Assembly (NCBI GenBank): GCA_018389105.1
Contig: JACATO010001426.1
Location: 434,001 to 498,000 of the forward strand
Length of the DNA: 64,000 nucleotides
DNA from: Nautilus pompilius
Taxonomy: Eukaryota > Mollusca > Cephalopoda > Nautilida > Nautilidae
Direction: 5' to 3'
Shown here: positions 24,701 to 35,860 of the stretch, piece by piece
How positions within the stretch are numbered: the first letter of the stretch is position 1
Layout: every line of letters begins with the position of its first letter
Made by a program: the position numbers and the translations under genes
Notes under the pieces: model-generated
The model's database searches: none
The model's input: the letters and a program-made list of their open reading frames with translations, nothing else
What the model was told of the DNA's origin: nothing

Positions 24701-25328
24701 GTTTGATCAGTGTATTGCACTAAATGGTTACTCTGACATGTAGCGAGTGGGCAGTGCACCAGTATGGGAATGGATCCAGATTCACGAATAGGCGCTAAAC
24801 CAGAATCTCTACAGTGGATCGACATCTGCGAGGCAGTCTCAACAGTACCGCGAAACAGCGGGTGGAAAGAGAAAGTCTTTCCGCGGTCAACCTGTACCCT
24901 TTGTTGTTTTCTCTTCGCTTCCATAAAGCAAATCGTTCCGACGGTTCCGCGTCGACTTTATGCTTGCATGCTGTTGTGGCTGCGGCAGTAAAAATAGAAG
25001 AATTGCGAGCATCTCCCTATAGCAGAGGATGAAGCCTTGGCAGGGTTTCAGATGGTTCATAACGACTCTGGTAGAAGTAGTGCCGCCCCGTAGTGAAACC
25101 GACCGCTTTACAGAAACTCGACTTGAATTTACTCTTCGGTGGCGCAGTCTGGGGACTTTCTCGGTTTTCTTCTATTCCCAAGACGTCCAGCTCAGCAGCC
25201 GGTTCGGAAAGCTAACCTATTTCGTGATGAGTAACGTCTACGTTATTGCGACAGTCTCGGGTGACCGCGAGGAATACGTACAAAAAGCTTTAAATATAAA
25301 ATGAAGTTACCTCCTCCGTGGTTACGCG
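21761..25328. other. Intergenic
   Basis: No gene recognised. It contains an 87-bp tandem duplication at 24137-24310. The GC-richer part near 23100-23500 has overlapping frames on both strands, without domains. Confidence 0.5.
24137..24310. repeat. Two-copy 87-bp tandem duplication
   Basis: Two head-to-tail copies of 87 bases starting CGCATATGACAATTTTT, nearly identical to each other. Because 87 is divisible by three, an open frame on each strand is kept and appears as a doubled hydrophobic segment. I treat that frame as incidental. Confidence 0.85.
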
Positions 25329-26144
25329 CTACGGCTCGTGTCCGACAGGGGGATACGCCGTTTGTCGCTCACTCTCCGTGAGGGGCATCACGGAAAAATC
25401 CGAAAGTACACGAGCGTCGATCGAACGCAAGCTCGGAGATGAGGAAAATGTATGGGTACGGTAGTCTCCGGGAAAAGCTGTGTAAAAGCTTTCGTAGGAG
25501 CTTTTGGTGTAGAGAACCGGTGTGGGGGCACTGGTCACGGACATCACGGCGAGTAAAGAGGACGGTGCGACAACCTGGTTGAGAGACCAGGACGACATAA
25601 GAATGTCGTCATTGGAGAGGACGAAGACGCTGCCGTCTCTCGGCTGGTGGTTGATGTCTTTGGTGACGGGCGCCGGGTTCAGAGCGGAGGACGGTTTCAG
25701 GAATTCGTCGTCGGGAGGCGGCTCCAGGCGCGCAGCAGTCGGCGTTCTCGGAAAAACCGTGTGCGCGGTGTGGACGGGGGACACGACCGACGACGGAGAC
25801 GCGGACGCGGCGCGCGATGCCGGCGCGGGCTTCTCGATCTCCTTCTTCTTCGCCGGGTCCTCGTTCTTCACCTTCTTGCAGAACTTCCCGCCGAACCCGT
25901 CCGGACACTTGCATTCCCACGAGCAGTCGTTCTCGTTCCAGTGACACTGGCCGCCGTTCTCGCAAATCCCCGGAGCGATGGCGCACATCTGGAAGCAGGA
26001 CTTGGGCCGGTCGTCGTAATTATGCGGCCGGAAATCGGGGAAGAGCGGCATCTCCCTAACCCCTGACGGGTCGGGGCTGGCCAGCGGGAACAGGCGAGAC
26101 GCGAGAAGAGAGAGGACGAAAGCAGGCAGCGGTGGTCCACCCAT
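25329..26144 (-). CDS. Secreted protein with one eight-cysteine EGF-like domain (gene 1)
   Basis: A single open frame of 271 residues with a good start context (GACAATGG). Residues 1-22 look like a signal peptide (MGGPPLPAFVLSLLASRLFP). Eight cysteines at residues 50, 54, 61, 67, 74, 78, 80 and 89 form an EGF-like domain ending CPDGFGGKFC. After it comes a long, low-cysteine Ser/Thr/Pro/Ala-rich tail without a membrane segment. This suggests a secreted ligand, matrix or mucin-like protein. It is a paralogue of the gene at 44710: the spacing between all eight cysteines is identical in both. The coding sequence is very GC-rich, so long shadow frames run on both strands, but only this one has signal peptide, cysteine pattern and start context together. 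Its partner or receptor is unknown. Confidence 0.75.
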   Translation of the reverse strand: MGGPPLPAFVLSLLASRLFPLASPDPSGVREMPLFPDFRPHNYDDRPKSCFQMCAIAPGICENGGQCHWNENDCSWECKCPDGFGGKFCKKVKNEDPAKKKEIEKPAPASRAASASPSSVVSPVHTAHTVFPRTPTAARLEPPPDDEFLKPSSALNPAPVTKDINHQPRDGSVFVLSNDDILMSSWSLNQVVAPSSLLAVMSVTSAPTPVLYTKSSYESFYTAFPGDYRTHTFSSSPSLRSIDARVLSDFSVMPLTESERQTAYPPVGHEP

Positions 26145-26201
26145 TGTCCCAGACGCGAGGGAAGAGAGACTGGCCGCCCTTTCAAAGCGTCATTAGCGAT
26201 G

Positions 26202-26208
26202 TCTTATA
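26202..26208 (-). promoter_or_regulatory. Candidate TATA box of EGF-like gene 1
   Basis: Minus-strand GGCGTATAAGACAT. The TATAAGA is about 60 bases before the ATG at 26144. The putative promoter of EGF-like gene 2 also begins GGCGTATAA (40022-40030). Confidence 0.35.
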
Positions 26209-27542
26209 CGCCTCTCTCTCCCCCCCGACTATCTGAGAGAAGTCAGCTGGTGTGATGTTTTGACAGCGAGTCGTGACCTCTGCTCCAGTCGAGATCCAAA
26301 AATATGGAGCCAACGTACGTGCGGCACGAGAAGAATTTGTTCGAGGCCAGTAGAGAGGTGCAAATTGCAAACGGCGAACTCGGTCAGCCCTGCAATATAT
26401 AAAAAAAAAATAGATAGATAAATAAGTGTCCCATCTCTCGTGATTTTAAAAGCACAACAATGAAATCAAGCTAGATGTCACGTGGAGCATAATTTTATAA
26501 AGGTACTCGCGTTGCTTCTTAATATATACGTCTAAAATTATCACAGTTGTTTTTACCAACGCAGATAATTCCCCCTCTCTCCTTTTAGTCCACCATTTTG
26601 ATAGATATTTCTGTCCTTGTCACGCCAGGCCCCCCTTTTATCGGTGTTCTCCGGCTTATCCCGACCGTGGTTGTGTTTGCTTTCGATGCGATCAGCGACG
26701 ATTTCGGGATCCGACTTTCTAGCTGACGGTCAGGAGTGGGATGACATGGAAGGGTCTCAGGGACACGCGCTGACCAGGAACCGTCCGACCGAAAAAATCC
26801 ATATAAAGCGTAGAAAAAGATTAATTTCGAAACGTGTGCCCGTCATGGAGGTATGAGAGGCGGCCGGCATCGCCTTTGCAGCAAAATCCACAATGGTAAG
26901 GACAGGCAAGGCGAGGGGCGGTGACTCTGGAACACGGATGCTGATGACGAACGGTTAGTCATGGATGCGTTCCGAAGTTTTACGTGGCACCTCACATCCG
27001 ACGACGTCTGCTGGCGGTCAGGGGTATAACTACCTGCCAGACAAGACATCCAGCCTCTCTCTCTCTCTCTGACCAACTGTGATCACCGTAATCGGTTGGC
27101 TTTGGCGATGCGCTGGCCGGAGCATCGATGAACAAGGGTCGGAGATTTCCTTCCACAGAAGCTACGCGACCGGAGCTTGGAGTCGAGTCAGTTGCTGCTG
27201 GAGAAGTGAAAACATCTACGAGCACCTGGTGGGTTGTTTAGACGGGTACAGGGCGCTGTGCTGTAGGGATTTTCGGGAAAGGAAGCCACTGCAGAGATTC
27301 TATTGTATAACTTTTCAGTTTCTACACAAAATGTTCATTTTACAAGAAAAAGAATTGCTATATCGCCACCATTATAATATATTTCTCATTCGTTGCCACC
27401 TATTTCTTTCAGTGAACAAGCGGCACACATACGTTACACTCGACGGCTCAACCAGACACCACATCATTCAGCTAGCCGACATTGTTCACGACGCACACAT
27501 AGGTGGCACCTGTAGGTCATACACCTCATGATATGGCACATA
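26209..27542. other. Intergenic
   Basis: No gene recognised. A 150-codon open frame at 27079-27531 (+) has no domain, signal or plausible context. Confidence 0.5.
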
Positions 27543-28873
27543 CGAGGTCTGTCGAAAAAGTATCCGACCTGAGGCTGGGAAAAAATACGTACATGGTGGG
27601 GTTCAATTGCTAATCCCCTTCGAAGTAGGCCCCTTGTGCCTCCACACACTTAGCCCAGCGATCCTTCCACTGTTCGAAGCACGTCTGGAATGCGTCCTCT
27701 GGAATGGCTCTCAGCTCCGCCGTCGCATTCCGCATGATGTCCTCTCAGCTATCAAAGAGGGAGCCTTTCAGTGGCATCTTCATTTTTCTGAACAACCAGA
27801 AGTCAGAAGGAGCCATGTCTGGAGATAAGGGAGCTTTGGCGAATGAGCGAAATGCCTTTCTTTGCCAAGAAATCTTGGATCAACTGCGACGAATGAGCTG
27901 GGGCGTTGTCATGATGCAGCTGCCAGTTTTTTGAGGCCCACAGATCCGGTGTCTTGCACCGAACTGCATCACGAAGACGTCGGAGGACTTCCTGATAGTG
28001 CTCTTTTGTAACTGTTTGTCCTTCTGGTGCGTATTCGTGATGCACAACGCCTCGGTAGTCGAAGAAAACAGTCAGCATCACCTTGATTTTGCTCCTGACC
28101 TCATGTGCTTTTTTGGGCCTTGGCGACGTTGGGTGCTTCCACTGTGATGACTGAGCTTTGGTTTCAGGGTCGTACCTGTACACCCTCATCTCATCTCCAC
28201 TTATCACGGTATTCTGGAACTCAAGATCCCTGTTGGCAGTATCCAGCAGGTCCTGCGCAACCTCAAGACGAAGTTGTTGTTGTTCCTGAGAAAGCAGCTT
28301 GGGCACAAATTTCGCTGCCACTCTGTGCAAGCTCAAATCCTCCTTTAAAATTGCATGTGCAGAATCTTTACTGATCCCAACCTCATCACCAAGTTCCCGC
28401 ACCGTCAAACAACGATCCTCCATTATCAAGGTCCGCACTTTCTCGATAACAACTGCATTGCGGCTTGTTGACGGCCTCCCGGAACGGCTGGTCACTCTCC
28501 ACCGATGTGCGGCCATCTTTGAAACTGTTGTACCATTCTTTTATTTGGGTAACACCCATGGCATTGTCACCAAAAGCCTGTTGAATTTTTCGAATTGTTT
28601 CCGCTTGGGTATCTCCAAGCTTTTGGCAAAACTTGATGCAAGATCGTTACTCCACACGTTCCGTCATCACGGGCGAAATGAAAATGCGACAAGTAAGTAG
28701 TACAGCACCTCACACGATGGCTGCCTGACAGCGACTGACGCATCCAGCAAGCCCGCCAAACACCACGCATGCGCATGAAGGCACGCGGCTCCACTATGCA
28801 CACTCTCGCCTCCCTAACGTCATTACTTCCCACGGGGAAAAAATAAAGTCGGATACTTTTTCGACATACCTCG
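27543..28873 (-). mobile_element. Mariner element, complete ends
   Basis: A 1331-bp element. The left end reads CGAGGTCTGTCGAAAAAGTA and the right end is its reverse complement with one mismatch over the first 20 bases. TA flanks both ends (27541-27542 and 28874-28875). Length, TA target and the enclosed transposase are all as expected for a mariner. The ends look intact although the transposase is broken. Confidence 0.92.
27620..28665 (-). pseudogene. Mariner transposase, DD34D type, frameshifted
   Basis: The longest frame (28516 down to 27803) holds the paired helix-turn-helix region (ELGDEVGISKDSAHAILKED), the first catalytic aspartate (ISGDE), and the second (LHHDNAPAH). The N-terminal part (IKEWYNSFKDGRTSVESD) is in another frame, joined by a one-base insertion near 28485. 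It has an in-frame TAA shortly after MTERVE. A second frameshift near 27835-27850 separates the last segment, which carries the third aspartate in SPDMAPSDFW. Its spacing from the second is 34 residues, hence DD34D. Another in-frame TGA follows. At least four lesions make it inactive. Confidence 0.88.
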
Positions 28874-31800
28874 TATAATACGCATGATTTCACAGATAAT
28901 TAGCAATGTATGCACATCCTTGCTGTTGCTATTGCTGTTGGAAAAACATTTGAGCGACATTATTAAAGAAAATGACCGCCTAGTCTGACGGGTAATCAAA
29001 GAGACTAGAGGAGGTAGGTATTTAGATTTAAAAGTTGTAGTATAAATCATAGAAAAAAGAGAAAATGTACGTGAGTCTATCGACACCTGTAAAACGAGCT
29101 TATAGTTTGACGGATTTGTAATTAATTAATTTTATTTATTTATTACTTATTTGCAATGTTTGAAAATATAATAGCAATAGACAAGAGCCGTTACATTCGC
29201 CCACCTGAAAGACCTACATAAACAAATTCACCAAGCAAAGCAAGGAATCGATTTCTCAATCTCGCCACTATTACTGCATAATCTGTCGGAAAATTCGCTC
29301 TTGTCAACCGTTAAATATTGAGAAATTAAACTATTCCAAGCTTTTATTATATGATTACAGCTGAAAAAATTTTAAAATCCAGGCTTTTATTTATTGGCTT
29401 TTTTATTTTCAATTTGAAGCAGATACATCGTCATCTTCTCGCCAAGATGACGACAAATGAAAGGCAGAGATTAGAAAATGGGATTTTTGCGATAGGAAAC
29501 AAGGAAGCCCTGACGATGACCAATTTGAATTCAATTAAATCTATTGGAGCAGCAGTAACAACTTTTGGAAGATAATTAAAAGAAACTTGACAGTTCCTTT
29601 GTAAACTTTTAGCTGTTTTGTTTAATTCATCTCTTCAAAAAAGGGGGGGTTCATGGGAATAAAATGGGTCGGAAATATTACAAGTATTTTTCAAAGGATG
29701 ACAAGAGTAGTTCTGGTAGTCGTAAGAGGCTTAGTTTAAACTCAACATTATGCAGTTGTCGGTTTTGTTTTCAATACTTATCGAAGACGGGTCACAATGT
29801 GATATGTCCCAGTCTATTGTCAGCATGGGCCTGAGAGACTGGAATATTTATGGAAACGGTCTCAAGAGTTGTGAGAAAGTGACGTCTAAAAGACTGACTC
29901 AAGTTAAGGAAGACATCTTTAATGCGCAAAAAATAACTTGCAACGGGTGGGTTATAAATTGTCACCGATGAACAGATATCACTAGTGGTCCACAGAGTTC
30001 GGATCCTTTCTTGTTATTGATGGTGAGATGAACTCAAGTATTAAGAAATTTGCACATACACGCTCGAGTTAAAGCCCAAAATGATGGAGTCATCTTTTCG
30101 AAGATCTTAGATAATACATTATAATGGTTTGTAAAGTGGTGGGGAGAGGGTTAATCTAAAAAACTAAAGTAATGTATAAAGTTATTCAAATAGGAAATAA
30201 CCATCTGTTAGAGGTAAATACAAAAACATTTTAGTAACATTACATAAACCTACAATTAAACCACAGTATGTTGTGGAGTCATGAAGGCCCTGTTTAAGAA
30301 CGGATTAGAAATATAAAATAGAGTTCAGATAGATTCACTAAAACATTCAACATGTCAGACTTTTAAGATATAGCATACGATAAAAAGTATAAGAATTACT
30401 TAGTTTGTACATTCGAAATTAAGGTCTAATAGACATACTCGAAATAATTCGAGGTCTTTCCATTGTGTGAGCTGAAAAAGTCTTTCTGCCAGCTACATTT
30501 ACAAAAACTGAGAATTGGTTAAAATATAGATAATATTTGAAAAACAAATGGCAGCCTAACTGTAAATGGATGTAAATAATGTATATATTCTATATTTAAT
30601 AATGATGGAAGATTTTAGCTAAAGAATTTAATTAATAGGCTGTTTTATCACTGGTGGGGAGTCATCGGATAAGCTAGCTTAGCTTCAAACAGTTAATGTA
30701 GACGAAAATATCCTATGTTCGTGCGTACAGCTTTTTCTAATCTGTAGAAAAACTGTTAAACGGCAAGTGTGTGCTATTGTACTAAATATTCATTGTGGCA
30801 CTTCCTTTTTTCCTCAGAAATGTCTGCTGGAGTGAATGAGTGTGGATCCCCGAAACTCGTTATCGAATAAGAGTTGATTAGGAAAGACTCTTATTATATT
30901 TGTTAATGTTCTGGTGCTTGAGAGAGCTGCCATTTTCCTGACTTCGTCAGTCGGTGTAGCTTTCAATTAGGAACTCTGTGAGTCAAATGAGTTCGGCCGG
31001 GGGTGCACGTGCCCACACGCACGACACCTGAGGACTAGGGTTTGGCATTGATACTGCTCCTTCAGTAGAGCACTAGAAAATAGTTTGTCTTAGCTGGGCA
31101 CATATACGATCGCTGAGGGTAAGTCCCAGTGGTAATCTCACCTGAATTAGCTCTCGATCGCACTAAGCTGGAGCGCGACATGCGATCTGTCACCGGTCTG
31201 ACTTACCAGGTTTAATCCAGACGAAGGGCTTCTCCGATATCGTCTCTTTCTTGGAGACGTGTAGTTTAACTTCAGAAATAATAAAATAAAAACTCCTTTT
31301 AAATCGTTAGGAAACCCACCCCTTTCTCTTCCGTTTCCCCCCAAATAAAATGAGAGCAAACAGAAACAAATATACAAAGTATGTAATGAAACTTTAAATA
31401 GGCGAACTAAGGTGGTTCTGAATGTATGGAGAGATTGGCATAATAAAGGTAGAACATGAGGTACAATGCTAGGGAGTGCTTTAGCTGGTGAACTATCAAT
31501 AACACTTTCTTATTGGTCATGGAAACAGTCCAGGTGGTATTCTTTAAAAATGCAGAAATCGTACTTACTAGTTAGGTTATGTCCTTCCTGAAATGAACGA
31601 GACGTTCATTTATATAAAGAAACAAACGTTACAGGGGACAGTTAATTAATTGATGCCATTTAACTCCTAAAAACAAACAAACACTATAGCTGTAAAATAG
31701 ATATACAAGTTCTCTTAAAATAGACAAGAGGCAGGTATAATTTAAGCTAAATGACACCTGCCTTACATTCATCAACCGAGATGTTACCAGGATCTTTCAT

Positions 31801-32867
31801 AAACTAATCTACGAAGGGCCGAAATGCACGCAACAGGAGCTGAGCTAATCGTACCTGGGCAAGAACCAGCCACTAACCAACGGATGTCTGGAGACAGCTG
31901 GATGTCGACAAACAGCTTTATGCTAAGTTTGCTCTGCTCGCTTAAAGATCTTCGAGATCCAGCGCATGGCCGCCATTTTAGGCTTTTTTTCACAACGCCT
32001 AAATAACGTTAAATCGTCACCTGGCCGTCATTAGGCGTGATGGAGAGCACCTGTTAACTAAGATATGATTTAGTGTCCGCGCTCATTGTCAAGGCTCGAC
32101 ACCGGTAACAGCTTTCACGGAACTTTCCGAACTTTTACGAAGGCGAACTCGTTAGGCGTGCCACTTCCTGTTTGCCTTAAATTTACGTGATGGTCAGTCA
32201 GATTTCTTTCTGCCTCCGTTCTTTTGCTTAATGAAGATAACTTTTTTGATGCTTCTCCCAGAAAAAAAAAAATCAATTTTTGCATCTGGAAACCCATTCC
32301 CAGATTTTTAGTGTTTTTGGTGAGTTACCGCCCCTGTAACTGGGTTGGCGTCAAAGTTCGCAGACCGCTTAATACGTGTATTAAAACTGTAGGAGTGTCG
32401 GTGAAAGATAAATGCACACATGGATGTTTTACATAAAAGGTATTTCTCTGTAAGCAATAAAAAAATAAGGTAAAGCTAAAAGAATAAGCTAAAAGGAATG
32501 TGCTTACTGCTCAGAAGTTTGAGTTACCAAAGTAATTTTACACGTTATAGGATACTGTATATAAAACTGGAATCAAAATGACTTTACCAACAGAGAATTA
32601 GTGCTAATAGTTAATCAGATGTAGTTTATAATTATATATCCGTTTGCTTTTGGTACTGTGTCAAAATAATTGTGCATTTATAGACTACAGAATTATTTGG
32701 AAAACATGTGGGGTAGTTTGTGGCGAATGGAAATTATCTATAAACTACCTTAATTGTGGTTAGAACTCTTGTGATTGGTTCTAGCCAAGAGGTGCTAAAT
32801 ATTCTATTGAAAAATAAGTGAATGTAGACATGTGAGTGTCAAATTGATTGCTTATGAAAGAGCAGTG
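28874..32867. other. Intergenic, AT-rich
   Basis: No gene recognised. Isolated open frames of 60-76 codons (for example 29351-29575 and 29750-29971, +) have no recognisable domain. Confidence 0.5.
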
Positions 32868-33920
32868 ATGGCAAAGACGAAACAATAATCAATTAAAGAC
32901 CAAGTGAAGGACTATTGTTACATTAAAAATAAAGGAATGTCCTTGTGAGAAATTGAAAAGAAAGTGAAAATGCCATTAAATGGAGTTTCTAAGAAAGTTG
33001 GTACTAACCCTGACCATAGAAGGATAGAAAAGCCGAAAACAACTTATAAAAGTGAACACCTCTACATTGAACAAACACGAAATAATCTCATATCTGCATC
33101 AACTGTTAGAAAGAGGCTGAAAGCAGCTGAATTAATTGACAGAAAAGCATCAGATAAACCTCTTTTTAGGTTAAACTAAAAAAAAAGAGTTGCTTAGATT
33201 AAACAGCTGTTGAATAGAAACAAGTGCTCTGGACCAATGAATCCAAATTTGAAATATTTGGATCAAATCGTCACAGAGTGAGTAAACACATGCTAAAAGA
33301 TTGCACTCTGCCTATTTCTAAGCATGGAGAAAACATAATGGTCTAAGTTTTTTATGGCGGACAGTCGGTAATCTTTCTAAACAAGCGAGGCCGTGACATT
33401 CCATTGGGTTTCCGTTTGGATGGTCAACGATTTATCTTACAGCAAATCAGTGATTCGGAACATATCTCAGCTCTGTCAGAAATATTTATATAAAAATCAA
33501 TAAGACGGAATCTTCATTATCATAGAATGGCTTCCACAACCACTAGCTATAAATCTCTTTAAAATCGTATGGGTTGAAATAGATTTCAAAAAAAGAAGAA
33601 CGACTGGCATTATCTCTTGCTCAACAGCCGTGTCCGTTTTTAACAGGAGTCTTGGAATACAATATTGAAAAATTATTTCATAACATTAATTGGGAAACTT
33701 CTTAGAATCTATTAGCCAGTAATTGCAGCAAAAAGAGGATATTTGATGAATCAAAAGTATAGATTGCAGATCGTAATAAAATACCTATTTGATTATTAAA
33801 GTTGTTAAGTACATTATTAAAAATATATGTAAAAAATTATTAATTATATTTATGTTACTTAATACATTACATATCCAGTAAAAATTATTGCGATACACAA
33901 AAACGTTTGAATGGTACTGT
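32868..33920 (+). mobile_element. Decayed Tc1-like element
   Basis: From ATG at 32868 the frame reads MAKTKQ, stop, SIKDQVKDYCYIKNKGMSL, stop, EIEKKVKMPLNGVSKKV, matching the N-terminal helix-turn-helix of Tc1-family transposases. Near 33228-33262 is LWTNESKFEIFG, the first catalytic block (normally W-DE-K). More than ten stops and frameshifts follow. A right-end candidate reads AAACGTTTGAATGGTACTG before TATA at about 33902-33920. The matching left end is not visible. Confidence 0.65.
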
Positions 33921-34249
33921 ATATATTAGGGTCATTTACAAAATAGATGAAGTTTTAAATCTGAGAGCAACCACTTTGGAAAATTAAAAATATATTTGAA
34001 AAAGAACAGATGTTTACGTCTCTTGTATTTCATAGACTCCTTCATGGGCCAACCAGATGATTGAGTTCAGATATTTCACAGTGTAGTTAATTTAGTCTTA
34101 ATTAGTTTTCAGTTTTTCTTGTCTTCGCTAGTTTTCCAGCAGATCCTTCTTCTTCTTCGATCACTCATTTCGAAAGAGTGGGATGCGTTGCACCGACGTT
34201 ATGCGCACTTCGGCTTAGTGCATCAATCTTCAGAAATGGTTTATTATTC

Positions 34250-34482
34250 TGACTTTTCCTTGTCATAGGAGACTTGCCTCTGTCATAGCTGTAGAGCGTG
34301 CCCCGCCCTTGGTTCCTCTGTCTGAGTGCCTACACAGGCCACTCCCCAGTAGCAACTAGAGCAATGCTAGTAAAACACCTTGCTCGAGGGTCACAACAAT
34401 GTGCCAGCAGCGGGAATTGAACCCAGCACCCTTAGGTCCTGCAGCCAACATGCTCACCACTGAGCCACATTGCCTGGCCAGC
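34250..34482 (-). repeat. tRNA-derived SINE
   Basis: On the minus strand a Pol III A box (TGGCTCAGTGG, 34467-34457) is followed 32 bases later by a B box (GGGTTCAATTCCC, 34424-34412), then an unrelated body of about 150 bases. This is the layout of a tRNA-derived SINE. It cannot be an intact tRNA gene because the acceptor stem does not close. Confidence 0.75.
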
Positions 34483-34857
34483 AGATTCTGTTCTCGGTTG
34501 GTTTGTTCTGAGTAGCTGCGGAGGATTACGGAAATCCCACTACGCGCATATCCTGTCTCGCTAGTCTGTCTCGGATCACGGATCATGATCTAAACTGTCA
34601 ACGACAAGCGAAGATGATCAGATCTAAACTTTTGTAATGACCCTCTACCTTTTAGCACTTAATCTTTAATCACATGCTCTTTCCTTCCTTTGTATACATA
34701 GATTTATATTGACGAATTTTTCATTTACCAGTATAACGATCAGGGGATAGAACATTTAAGAGATACTAAGCATTAAATGTCGCCATAATTGCTTAAATTA
34801 TCCAACTGTTGAAGATTTCCATATTAAAAAAGTTCTCTTAAAATCATCCACTGGTTT

Positions 34858-34908
34858 GAGTTATCTCCCTTTCGATGACATAAAAAAAACATATCAAGGG
34901 AGATAACT
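34858..34908. repeat. Palindromic GTTATCTCCC element
   Basis: GAGTTATCTCCCTTT at 34858 faces AAGGGAGATAACT ending at 34908, a 12-13 bp inverted repeat around a 24-base loop. Single copies occur at 34974-34990, 36465-36480 and 51250-51262, and another facing pair at 52130-52173. Confidence 0.7.
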
Positions 34909-35824
34909 AAAATATTTTTATTTTTACAAAAATGTGTGCACAAATGTCATCTTGACATTATTAGCGTTAACTAGAGTTATTTCCCTTCGATTATAAAACA
35001 ATAAAAAAAAACAACAAACCATCCCAAGAAATGGTGGTTTAGAATATAAAAAATATTTCTGAATCTATTTTTTTTAAATTACCAAATTGAATTATTTTGC
35101 ATTTAAAATCTTTTTAAACGACCTGTAATAATAAAGATGAAAAAACAAAAATCTGAGATGTGCGCATCTTTTGTAAAACTCTCGCTGATTTTCTTTAAAA
35201 TATAATTTATACGACGGAAAATGACATCCAATATACTTAAGTATAGGTTACTCACTGAACCAGCGGACCCATTGTCACCGGTAGCGGATACCATTGCAGA
35301 TGTCCCTGGTAGATATAGTACTGTATTGTGAAGCTATTGTTTACAACAGTGGTGAAATATAGAGCCTAGGTAAAGAGATGAAACGCGGATTTGTGACGTG
35401 TGAGATATTAAAAGTGTTTCAATGTTTTTTCTCTTTTTTGTTGTTGTACTTTTTTGGTGACTAGCTTCCGGAAAAAAAACAACTAACATATTAAATAACA
35501 ATATGTATCGTCTTAAGTCCAACAAACTGCATAAGTGATGCGATTCAAATCAGTAGTTCTTTTGTAATTTATTTTTAAAAAATTCATTTCGATAGACTAC
35601 GATTAAGATAATTACTGTTATTTATTACGTGCTTTACATCTCCGACATAACAGACATTCTTAATTTTCAATTATCTTACCTCTAAGGTTATCATTTTCTT
35701 CAATTTCAGCTGATACATTAGGTTCCCTGTAAACATTGCAAATTGTAAGTGAGATAAATAGGTTCAAGTAAATCTACAGTTCCACTTTCCTCTATAAACT
35801 TGCACTGGTTATATTATCTTCTTT

Positions 35825-35860
35825 ATATTATTATTATTATTATTATTATTAGTATTATTG
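35825..35860. repeat. ATT microsatellite
   Basis: (TTA)n run. Confidence 0.9.

Noticed and set aside
25522-26185. Several long frames on both strands over EGF-like gene 1
   Set aside because: Shadows caused by high GC content; none has a signal peptide or domain.
27079-27531. 150-codon open frame
   Set aside because: No recognisable domain, signal or splice context; length is compatible with chance.
34356-34586. Possible tRNA gene from the A and B boxes
   Set aside because: No closing acceptor stem and an unrelated 3' body; better explained as a SINE.
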